Shown piece by piece: positions 35,155-42,984 of a stretch of DNA of 64,000 bases. Within the stretch, counting starts at the first letter, position 1. Every line of letters starts with the position of its first letter. The position numbers and the translations under genes are program-made. The stretch is taken from contig NZ_AP022613.1 of the NCBI RefSeq assembly GCF_010730195.1, forward strand, positions 4,340,001 through 4,404,000, read 5' to 3'. The notes under the pieces were generated by a model. The model saw only the letters and a program-made list of their open reading frames with translations. It searched no databases and was not told the DNA's origin. Source of the stretch: Mycobacterium conspicuum. Lineage in GTDB: Bacteria; Actinomycetota; Actinomycetes; Mycobacteriales; Mycobacteriaceae.

Positions 35155-36260
35155 TTAGACCGCCGCGATGCAGAGCACTTCGTCGAGGCTGGCGGTGTGT
35201 TGTCGATCCGATTCGGTGCTATCGACCGTGTGGGCTTGATCTAGTCGTGTGGTGTCGAACATTGCTGGGCCGCTGGCCATCTCGTCGGTGAGGACGTAGC
35301 GGCCGGCGTCGGGTGCTCGGCGCACCTGCTGCTCGGCAGCGCAGGCGTGGGTGAGCTTGACCGCGTCGCCATAGTTGATGCCGACCTGAAACACCCGCGG
35401 TTCGGCCTCGAGCACGGCGCACAGTCGGGTGATGTAGTTTTCGGGAGCGAAAAACCGCCAGCCCTGGCCCAGATGCAGCCAAAACCGGCCACCGATCTGG
35501 TTGCGGAGCCGCGCGAGCTGGCCAGCCGCTTCGTCATCAGCACCGAGATCGACGAATTCGAGAAACCCGTAACGCTGCTGCAGGGTGGCGCGATCCTGCG
35601 CGGACAGGCCGGCGTCGACCACCAGGAAGCGCCCGACCCGTGACAGATCGGTGCAGCAGTGTAGAAGCGAGTTCAGGGTCAGTTCGGTGGCGGCTGGATC
35701 CGGCCCGGCGACCAGGCTGACGGTCACCTCGGCTTCGCGTGAGCCCGCAATCAGGCTGCCCGCCAACGCATCTGGGTACGCAGCCGCCGCTTCGATCATC
35801 GTCGGCGCCGAGAAGTCGCGATTGAGCGCGATCGCGCGCCGACGCTCCTCGGGGACCTCGGGGTTGGCCAGCAGCCGCCGACACAGCGCGAACGCCTCGG
35901 CATGCTTGCCGATCCACGCGGCACACACCGCCTGCTCATCGATGGCGCGCCAGGTGTAGATCTCTCGATCACATTTGATGTCCTCGTCGGGCAGCGGGAT
36001 TTGCGCCGCGCGCTCGGCGAACAGGTAGCCGAGCTGATGCTGCCCCTCGGCCCGGTAATGGACGGCGATCTGATGAAGCGGCTCGGCGCGGGTCGGTCGA
36101 AACGCCCACGCCCGCAAGAGCGCGTCTTGAATGTCCGGCCACGGCTCACCCAGGTTCACCATCGCCTGCGCGAGTCGCCACATCGCGATGTAGATCTCCT
36201 CGGGCAGCCCGCCCAGCTCGACGTGTCGCGCATACCACTTGCGCGCGTTGGCGAAATCGC
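35155..36260 (-). repeat. Shared module, DNA-level copy in gene E
   Basis: Coding DNA nearly identical to the modules in copies C and D, for example the stretch from 35585 to 35960 against 28740-29115 with only scattered substitutions. Confidence 0.8.
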
Positions 36261-36999
36261 CTGTATCGAAGTAGATATGGGCCACCGTACCGACCGCCCA
36301 CAGATCCTCGGGGTTGCGTTCAATCTTGGCCAGTAGCAAGTCGATTCCGTATGGGTCCGCGTCGCGGACATCGTCTGCCTGCACGATACTTTGCACGGCC
36401 GCCTCAATCTGGGCGTCGGTTGCGTTCAGGTGCAGCTCGTCTGCGAGGCGGCGGATCACCACGGCCGGCGCGGAGCGAAGCTGCTCGAAATCCACCCGGA
36501 CCGTCGCGGTGTCGTCGCGAAGCGCGCGGTCGCGCGCTGCGATCAAATGTGCCGTCGACTCGCTCCGCTCTTGCTCGTCCGTCCACCATCCGAGTCGATT
36601 CAGCGACCCCACCACTTTCTCGAACGGTCGGTCCACCACAACCGGTACCACCGGGCCCCAGGCGTCACGGATGAGATCCACCGCAGCGCAAAGAAGCGGG
36701 TGCTTGGCGCCGGGCCGGCGTCCCGCGCTGGCGGCAGCGCGGCGATGATCGTCGGCCCAACTGCGAAATTTCGCCTTGGCAGAATCGGCATCCATTTGCA
36801 GCTGACCGCCGGGCACGGTAAAGGCCGCGCCGCACAATCGGCCCAGGCCCAAATCCTCCCAGGTTTCGTGTGGTGCGCGATAGGCCCAGTAGAAGGTGCT
36901 GCCCATAAATACGCCAAGCTGGTCCAGCACATTGGCGACGGCCGACGTACCGCCGCCAAACGGGCCGAGCACGACAATGATCGGCTCAACGCCCGCCAT
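35155..36999 (-). CDS. Sulfotransferase-like head fused to shared TPR/C-terminal module (copy E)
   Basis: 614 residues from ATG at 36997-36999, supported by a strong GGGGAGG ribosome site just upstream. The head (1-215) has the P-loop VVLGPFGGGTSA at 9-20, corresponding to the 5'-PAPS loop, and VVVDRPFEKVVGSLNR at 120-135, corresponding to the 3'-phosphate site; it resembles the sulfotransferase family but is short. The shared module follows (LLLAKIERNPEDLW, NARKWYARHVELGG, FRPTRAEP) to ASLDEVLCIAAV. It could transfer sulfate to the glycan, or use the P-loop otherwise. Same strand and order as copies C, D and F. Confidence 0.78.
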   Translation of the reverse strand: MAGVEPIIVVLGPFGGGTSAVANVLDQLGVFMGSTFYWAYRAPHETWEDLGLGRLCGAAFTVPGGQLQMDADSAKAKFRSWADDHRRAAASAGRRPGAKHPLLCAAVDLIRDAWGPVVPVVVDRPFEKVVGSLNRLGWWTDEQERSESTAHLIAARDRALRDDTATVRVDFEQLRSAPAVVIRRLADELHLNATDAQIEAAVQSIVQADDVRDADPYGIDLLLAKIERNPEDLWAVGTVAHIYFDTGDFANARKWYARHVELGGLPEEIYIAMWRLAQAMVNLGEPWPDIQDALLRAWAFRPTRAEPLHQIAVHYRAEGQHQLGYLFAERAAQIPLPDEDIKCDREIYTWRAIDEQAVCAAWIGKHAEAFALCRRLLANPEVPEERRRAIALNRDFSAPTMIEAAAAYPDALAGSLIAGSREAEVTVSLVAGPDPAATELTLNSLLHCCTDLSRVGRFLVVDAGLSAQDRATLQQRYGFLEFVDLGADDEAAGQLARLRNQIGGRFWLHLGQGWRFFAPENYITRLCAVLEAEPRVFQVGINYGDAVKLTHACAAEQQVRRAPDAGRYVLTDEMASGPAMFDTTRLDQAHTVDSTESDRQHTASLDEVLCIAAV

Positions 37000-37108
37000 C
37001 ACGCCTCCCCAATCTTGACTGCCGGCAACAGTATTCGAAGTTCTTCCCATTCAGCCAGTGTTCGTGCACCGGTGAATTCGAGCGGTCCTCAACGGCGCCG
37101 CGATCCAA

Positions 37109-38989
37109 TCACCGAGGAGGCGTCTTCGGCCGACGTCCCTTCTTCGCCGGCGCCTTCTTCGCCGGAGGTTTCTTCGCGGCCCGCGCGGGGGCCGTGGGTT
37201 GCTGCGCCGGCGGGGCTGCGGCGATGCAGAGCACCTCGTCGAGACTGGCGGTCTGCAGTCCGACGGCGACCGCCCGTCGCCCGAGTTCGGCGACGGGATC
37301 GGACTCGCTACCCTTAACCCCGCCGGCTCGGTCCAGGCGTGCGGTATCGAACATCGCCGGACCCGCCGCCACCACGTCGGCCAGGACATAGCGGCCGGCA
37401 TTGGGTGCCCGGCGCGCCTCCGCCTCGGCCGCGCAAACGCCGGTCAGCGCGGCCGCATCGGCAAGGTTGATTCCCACCTGGAATACCTGTGGTTCGGCCT
37501 CGAGCACTGCGATCAAGCGGGTGATGAAATTTTCCGGCGCGAAGAACTGCCATCCCCGGCCGAGGTGCAGCCAGAACCGTCCCTGGATCTGAGCACGGAG
37601 CGCCGCCAGCTGGGCCCCGGGCCCGTCGTCGGGACTGCACTCGACAAACTCGAGGAATCCGTAGCGCTCGCCCAGCAGCGCGCGGTCCGAGGCTGACAGG
37701 CCGGCGTCGACCACCAGGAAGCGCCCAAGCCACAGTGGCAGATCGAGGCAGCAGTTCAGAAACGAGTTAATGGCGTGCTCGGTGGTCTCGCGGTCCGGTC
37801 CGGCGACCAGGCTAACGATGATCGTGGCCCCGCCTGGACGGGCGACGGGAGGCGCCAGCGTGTCGGGATACGACGACGCCGCCTCCAGCAGGGCGGGCAC
37901 GCTGAAGTCACGGTTGCTCGCAATCCGTTGCCGATCACCATCGGGGATCCCAGGGAGGGCCAACAGGCGCCGGCACAGCCTGAATGCCTCTATAGGCTTG
38001 CCGATCCAGAATGCGCAGATCGCCTGCTCGTCCATCGCGCGCCAGGCATAGACATCCGCGCCGACAAACAAAACGTCGTTTTCGGGAAGAGGTATTTGCG
38101 CGGCGCGCTGGGCAAACATGTGCCCCGACGCGTAGCGCTGATCCTCGCGGTACCGCCGGGCGATCGCGTGCAGCGCCTCGGCGCGGGTCGGCCGAAACTC
38201 CCAAGCCTTGAGGTAGGCGTCCTGGACAACCAGCCACGGCCAATCGAGTTGCGCCATCGACTCCGCGAGCCGGACCATCGAGTAGTAGACCTCCTCGTCC
38301 CAGCCCCCCATCTCGACCCGGCGCTCATACCACTTGCGCGCGTTGACGAAATCACCGAGATCGAAGTAGCTCTGGGCCAGATAGAACACCGACCGCGCGT
38401 CCTTCGGGTTGCGTTCCACTTCGGCCAGCAACAGATCGCGATCGCGCGCATACTTCTGTGGATCCTGGCTACGGGCACCGAGGCGGCGAGATTCGATGTG
38501 CCAGTCGCCCTCCAAGCTCCCAACGACGCACGAGTCGTCCCACACCGGGCCCTCGTGCACGACACCCTGGTAGTGCACGCGCGCCCCGTCACGGAACAAC
38601 TGCGCACGCCGGTAGGTGATGGAGGCATCTGAGATCTTCATGTAGTAGACGTCAGCGTCGAGCTGGTTGAACTCAGGTGTGCCGACAATAATGTCGTCGG
38701 CGTCAACGACCCAGATGTAATCGCCGTGGCCCTGCGCGAGGGTCAGCGCCTCGGTGCGGTTGTGGCCGAAATCCCGCCAGGGTCGTTCGTGAAGCTCACC
38801 CGGAATGCCCAAGCGGGCCATGTGATTGCGGATCACATCCTGGGTTCCGTCGGTGGAACCGGTATCGACGATCACCCACGAGCTGATGTAGGGCGCGACC
38901 GAATCGAGCGTCTCCGCGACGATGTGTGCCTCGTTTTTCACGATCATGTTCAGGCAGATCGCGGAGCGTGTTGTCACTGGCTTGGACAC
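37109..38989 (-). CDS. SunS-like GT2 glycosyltransferase with shared TPR/C-terminal module and basic tail (copy F)
   Basis: 626 residues. Head: CLNMIVKNEAHIVAETLDS at 12-30, VDTGSTDGTQD at 41-51, RTEALTLAQG and WVVDADD with Asp96, Asp98 and Asp99, a GT2 subtype often found with TPR repeats. The module begins at DLLLAEVERNP and runs to ASLDEVLCIAAAPP. A unique C-terminal tail of ~35 residues is made of Ala-Lys-Pro repeats (AKKPPAKKAPAKKG) and could bind anionic polymers or membrane. GTG start at 38987-38989. The module DNA is more diverged from C/D/E, so this looks like an older family member. Confidence 0.85.
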   Translation of the reverse strand: MSKPVTTRSAICLNMIVKNEAHIVAETLDSVAPYISSWVIVDTGSTDGTQDVIRNHMARLGIPGELHERPWRDFGHNRTEALTLAQGHGDYIWVVDADDIIVGTPEFNQLDADVYYMKISDASITYRRAQLFRDGARVHYQGVVHEGPVWDDSCVVGSLEGDWHIESRRLGARSQDPQKYARDRDLLLAEVERNPKDARSVFYLAQSYFDLGDFVNARKWYERRVEMGGWDEEVYYSMVRLAESMAQLDWPWLVVQDAYLKAWEFRPTRAEALHAIARRYREDQRYASGHMFAQRAAQIPLPENDVLFVGADVYAWRAMDEQAICAFWIGKPIEAFRLCRRLLALPGIPDGDRQRIASNRDFSVPALLEAASSYPDTLAPPVARPGGATIIVSLVAGPDRETTEHAINSFLNCCLDLPLWLGRFLVVDAGLSASDRALLGERYGFLEFVECSPDDGPGAQLAALRAQIQGRFWLHLGRGWQFFAPENFITRLIAVLEAEPQVFQVGINLADAAALTGVCAAEAEARRAPNAGRYVLADVVAAGPAMFDTARLDRAGGVKGSESDPVAELGRRAVAVGLQTASLDEVLCIAAAPPAQQPTAPARAAKKPPAKKAPAKKGRRPKTPPR

Positions 38990-39219
38990 TACTCAGAGTG
39001 TACAGAGCAATCGCGTGTAGCGGATGGGGTTTGCGCGCCGAGTGCCCCGAGCAGATTGGTGCGCACGCTGACGGTTGGTGATCGACTGATTGACTGAAGG
39101 CAAGGAATACCGCGGCGGATGTGCCGCAAGCTGGTCCCTCTGTGTCACCAAATCGACTGTGGGAAAACCAGTTCGGCGGGCTTAGGGCGAGCCCGTCAGC
39201 GGCATTCGCCGATCCGAAC

Positions 39220-39600
39220 TCCGTCCTGCAGAAGTGGCCGCGCACCTGCGTCAAGAGGCATCCTCGCCGCGGTTTCCGACCGGTCGTCATGACCACCGCG
39301 GCGAAGGGGCGGGAAATGAATCACACAAAAAATCAATGCTTTTGGCGTGAGGAAGGCCTGCGGATTTCGGCGTCACCACCGGCGTTCGACCGATAGAGAT
39401 CAAGCCGATCATCGATCAGACGCCCGCAAATGCCTCGGCGGCGGGGTCGAGCGCAGCATTACCGACGATCACCTCACCGAGGAACTCCACCCGCGGCCGC
39501 CGAAGGACGGCACCTATCCTGCTGTCCTACGTTGTGACAACGATCCCGAATTAGCTTGCAGCGCAATGGGAGACCGGCCCAAGGCAGGCGCATCGGCTAA
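39220..39600 (+). pseudogene. IS3-family transposase (orfB) remnant
   Basis: Fragments in two frames match IS3 orfB landmarks: KRHPRRGFRPV and NHTKNQCFWREEGLRI (39249-39375, compare the usual RHPR-G-R...VNHKRVxRLWREEGLR), then VERSITDDHLTEEL and VLRCDNDPELACSAMGD (39445-39570), where the rve catalytic Asp would be. A frame change near 39375 and missing flanks show it is dead. It marks a recombination-prone spot between island B and the collagen-like PE_PGRS gene. Ends of the element were not found. Confidence 0.6.
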
Positions 39601-39618
39601 TCGATCTCGCCTCAAAAT

Positions 39619-39658
39619 GCGGTTAGGACGGTGCTGACATCAGCACCGTCCTAACCGC
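39619..39658. terminator. Perfect 19-bp inverted repeat (bidirectional terminator candidate)
   Basis: Arms GCGGTTAGGACGGTGCTGA (39619-39637) and its exact complement (39640-39658) are separated by only CA. It lies about 108 bases beyond the stop of the minus-strand PE_PGRS-collagen gene and just after the IS remnant. There is no T-run on either side, as in mycobacterial I-type terminators. It could instead be a protein-binding palindrome or an IS end. Confidence 0.55.
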
Positions 39659-39765
39659 TCGAGGATTCAACCTCATCCGGTCACGACATCGATAACAAAT
39701 TGTCGAAAGTCGATCTTTGGCCCGGTCGATGGAAGGGGTGGCCTCTGGCCACCCCTTCCTCTCGC

Positions 39766-42405
39766 CTACGGTCCGGTAGCCCCGGTCGGGCCGGTCGGTC
39801 CCGTCGGTCCCGTCGGTCCAGTCGGGCCGGTCGGGCCGGTCGGGCCGGTCGCCCCGGTACCACCCGTGGCCCCGGTCGGGCCGGTCGCTCCGGTACCGCC
39901 GGTCGCCCCGGTCGGGCCGGTCGCTCCGGTGCCGCCGGTCGCCCCGGTCGGGCCGGTCGGGCCGGTCGCCCCGGTACCACCGGTCGCCCCGGTCGGGCCG
40001 GTCGCCCCGGTACCGCCGGTCGGGCCGGTCGGGCCGGTCGCTCCGGTACCGCCGGTCGCCCCGGTCGGGCCGGTCGGGCCGGTCGCTCCGGTACCGCCGG
40101 TCGCCCCGGTCGGGCCGGTCGCTCCGGTACCGCCGGTCGCCCCGGTCGGGCCGGTCGGGCCGGTCGCCCCGGTACCACCCGTGGCCCCGGTCGGGCCGGT
40201 CGCTCCGGTACCGCCGGTCGCCCCGGTCGGGCCGGTCGGGCCGGTCGCCCCGGTACCACCCGTGGCCCCGGTCGGGCCGGTCGCTCCGGTACCGCCGGTC
40301 GCCCCGGTCGGGCCGGTCGGGCCGGTCGCCCCGGTACCGCCGGTCGCCCCGGTCGGGCCGGTCGGGCCGGTCGCCCCGGTACCGCCGGTCGCCCCGGTCG
40401 GGCCGGTCGGGCCGGTCGCCCCGGTACCGCCGGTCGCCCCGGTCGGGCCGGTCGGGCCGGTCGCCCCGGTACCGCCGGTCGCCCCGGTCGGGCCGGTCGG
40501 GCCGGTCGCCCCGGTACCACCCGTGGCCCCGGTCGGGCCGGTCGCTCCCGTGCCGCCGGTCGCCCCGGTCGGGCCGGTCGGGCCGGTCGCCCCGGTACCA
40601 CCCGTGGCCCCGGTCGGGCCGGTCGCCCCGGTACCACCGGTCGCCCCGGTCGGGCCGGTCGCCCCGGTACCACCGGTCGCCCCGGTCGGGCCGGTCGCCC
40701 CGGTACCACCGGTCGCCCCGGTCGGACCCGTCGGGCCGGTCGCCCCCGTGCCACCCGTGGCCCCGGTCGGACCCGTCGGGCCGGTCGCCCCGGTACCACC
40801 CGTGGCCCCGGTCGGACCCGTCGGGCCGGTCGCCCCGGTACCACCCGTGGCCCCGGTCGGACCCGTCGGGCCGGTCGCCCCGGTACCACCGGTCGCCCCG
40901 GTCGGACCCGTCGGGCCGGTCGCCCCCGTGCCACCCGTCGCCCCGGTCGGGCCGGTCGCCCCGGTACCACCGGTCGCCCCGGTCGGACCCGTCGGGCCGG
41001 TCGCCCCGGTACCACCGGTCGCCCCGGTCGGGCCGGTCGCCCCCGTGCCGCCCGTCGCCCCGGTCGGGCCGGTCGCCCCCGTGCCGCCCGTCGCCCCGGT
41101 CGGACCGGTCGCCCCCGTGCCACCCGTCGCCCCGGTCGGGCCGGTCGCCCCCGTGCCGCCCGTAGCCCCAGTCGGGCCCGTCGCGCCGGAGTGGCCGGCC
41201 GGGCCAGTCGGACCCGTCGCACCGGTACCACCCGTAGCCCCGGTCGGGCCCGTCGCACCGGTACCACCGGTAGCCCCAGTCGCCCCGGTACCGCCCGTCG
41301 CGCCAGTCGGGCCCGTCGCCCCGGTGTGGCCAGCGGGGCCCGTCGCCCCGGTGTGGCCAGCCGGGCCAGTCGCGCCAGTCGGTCCGATGGGTCCGGTCGG
41401 GCCGACCGGGCCAGTCGGCCCAATGGGACCGGTGTCGCCGTGACCGCCACCGCCACCGCCACCGGACTGACCGTTTTGGCCATCGTGTCCGTCTTGGCCG
41501 AAGAATGCGCCGCCGTGACCTGCGGCACCGCCTTGACCGCCTACGCCGCCAGGACCGCCGACACCATTGACGGCGGCCGCACCACCGTTGCCCGCTTGCC
41601 CGCCGGCACCACCGTCACCGCCGTGGCCCATGAACCACCCGCCGGTACCACCGGCACCACCGGCACCGCCGTTACCACCTGCACCACCATTCGTGCCAGG
41701 AAGAGTGGCTGCAGCACCCAGGGCGCCCGCCCCGCCGACACCACCGTTACCGCCGTGGCCCATGAACCACCCGCCGGTACCACCGGCACCACCGGCGCCA
41801 CCATTGGCGCCATTGGCCGTGCCCGCCCCGCCGTTACCACCGTTACCGCCATGGCCGAAAAAGAACCCGCCGGCGCCGCCCTTACCACCGGCGCCACCAC
41901 TGCCGCCACCGGCCGGGCCCGACCCGCCGTTACCGCCGTTACCGCCGTTGCCGGCCAGCCATCCGCCGTCCGCGCCGTTACCGCCAGCCTGGCCGCTACC
42001 GGCCGGGGCGTTGGCGCCGTTGGCGCCGTTGCCGAACAACGGGCGCCCCGTCGCCGCCGCGACAGGCGAAAACACCGCAAGCTTCTGCGCGGCGTCCATG
42101 GCCGCCGCCAGCGGCGTGGCGCCTGCCGCCTCGGCGGCGGAGTACGCGCCGGCAGCGCTGTTCAGCCTGCGCGTGAAGTCGAGATGGAACGCCGCTGCCT
42201 GCGCGGCCAGCGACTGGTATCCCGCCGCATGCTGGGAGAACAGCGAAGCGATCTCCGTCGACACTTCGTCGGCCGCCGCGGCCACGAGCCCGGTGGTCGG
42301 ACCCGCCGCCGCCGCGTGCTCGCTGGCCAAGTTCGCGCCGATGCTGTCGAGATTTGCACTCATCCACTGGATGACGGCCGGTGAGACATACAAAGGGGAG
42401 TTCAT
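39766..42405 (-). CDS. PE_PGRS protein with long collagen-like C-terminal repeat
   Basis: 879 residues. The first ~95 residues are a PE domain (SPLYVSPAVIQWMSANLDSI, then AAADEVSTEIASLF) with the usual linker LAVFSPVAAATGRPLFGNGA. Next comes a PGRS-like GGNGG/GGAGG region of ~200 residues with repeated WFMGHGG blocks. From GDTGPIGPTGPV onward the protein is all Gly-X-Y: about 185 triplets made of GAT, GPT and GGT, running to the stop. ATG at 42403-42405 is preferred to GTG at 42409 because GAGGTG then serves as ribosome site. PE proteins are usually sent to the surface by ESX-5. A collagen triple helix would make a stiff surface stalk and could bind host receptors (inference). Confidence 0.85.
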   Translation of the reverse strand: MNSPLYVSPAVIQWMSANLDSIGANLASEHAAAAGPTTGLVAAAADEVSTEIASLFSQHAAGYQSLAAQAAAFHLDFTRRLNSAAGAYSAAEAAGATPLAAAMDAAQKLAVFSPVAAATGRPLFGNGANGANAPAGSGQAGGNGADGGWLAGNGGNGGNGGSGPAGGGSGGAGGKGGAGGFFFGHGGNGGNGGAGTANGANGGAGGAGGTGGWFMGHGGNGGVGGAGALGAAATLPGTNGGAGGNGGAGGAGGTGGWFMGHGGDGGAGGQAGNGGAAAVNGVGGPGGVGGQGGAAGHGGAFFGQDGHDGQNGQSGGGGGGGHGDTGPIGPTGPVGPTGPIGPTGATGPAGHTGATGPAGHTGATGPTGATGGTGATGATGGTGATGPTGATGGTGATGPTGPAGHSGATGPTGATGGTGATGPTGATGGTGATGPTGATGGTGATGPTGATGGTGATGPTGATGGTGATGPTGPTGATGGTGATGPTGATGGTGATGPTGPTGATGGTGATGPTGPTGATGGTGATGPTGPTGATGGTGATGPTGPTGATGGTGATGPTGPTGATGGTGATGPTGATGGTGATGPTGATGGTGATGPTGATGGTGATGPTGPTGATGGTGATGPTGATGGTGATGPTGPTGATGGTGATGPTGPTGATGGTGATGPTGPTGATGGTGATGPTGPTGATGGTGATGPTGPTGATGGTGATGPTGATGGTGATGPTGPTGATGGTGATGPTGATGGTGATGPTGPTGATGGTGATGPTGATGGTGATGPTGPTGATGGTGATGPTGPTGGTGATGPTGATGGTGATGPTGPTGATGGTGATGPTGATGGTGATGPTGATGGTGATGPTGPTGPTGPTGPTGPTGPTGATGP
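39769..41439 (-). repeat. Collagen-like tandem repeat array
   Basis: About 1.67 kb of 9-base Gly-X-Y codon units grouped in higher-order repeats of 12 residues (GATGPTGATGGT) or 15 residues (GATGPTGPTGATGGT). It stays open on several frames of both strands because of its low complexity. Copy number is likely to vary between strains and to be hard to assemble. Confidence 0.9.
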
Positions 42406-42984
42406 GGGCACCTCAACACTTGTCGCCGGAACTTGCGTGGGTCGAAAAGTGGCTGTGCCCGAAACAACCGATTTCGAGAGACTACCGCGCGCTGATTGTT
42501 TATCAAGAGGTTTTTGGAAAATTGGGCACCGGTGTGTCTGACGTTTTCATACCATTTGTCGGAATCGAGCTTTTCGTAGCGTAGCTATCTATCAAAATCC
42601 TGTCTGAGCTGGTCTAATGCGTTTATGTATGGACATATGCGCATCAAGATGGAAGTCCGTATGGCTGGACGAATTGATGCCTATCTGTATTTATTGCCGA
42701 CGGCTACATATATATGTATTTGTCTATTGCGAAAATATAGGGTAGTGCAGTTGCGTTGATGCTCCTCCGGGTGAGATTTGTAACCCGAGGAAATGGATCA
42801 GTCGCGCTGGCCTCAATCCGAGCCCGGGTCGCCGATCGTGGTGAACCCGCCGGCCCGTGCTGGACCCCCACGCAGGCCAGGCTTGGGCATGAACCCCCGG
42901 CGTCTGCCCGCGGCCAAGCCGCCCAAGCCAGAACGAGAAGTACGGTCGCGGCACGAAACACGCGATCTTGCGTCGGTTCGGCGG
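42406..42984. other. Intergenic region with AT-rich segment
   Basis: 579 bases between the PE_PGRS-collagen start and the end of glgC. About 42560-42760 is strikingly AT-rich for this genome (for example CTACATATATATGTATTTGTC) and contains no ORF of note; it is probably foreign DNA or a promoter/nucleoid-protein (Lsr2) binding region for the PE_PGRS gene. 42790-42980 returns to high GC; ORFs there run into the antisense of glgC and look spurious. Confidence 0.5.

Noticed and set aside
39769..41439. CRISPR-like array
   Set aside because: Repeats are contiguous coding units without unique spacers.
39700..42384. Long ORFs on the plus strand and in another minus frame across the collagen-like repeat
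   Set aside because: They are shadows of a low-complexity GC-rich repeat: only Arg/Pro/Gly or Pro/Val text with no domain. The minus-strand frame with the PE domain is the coherent one.
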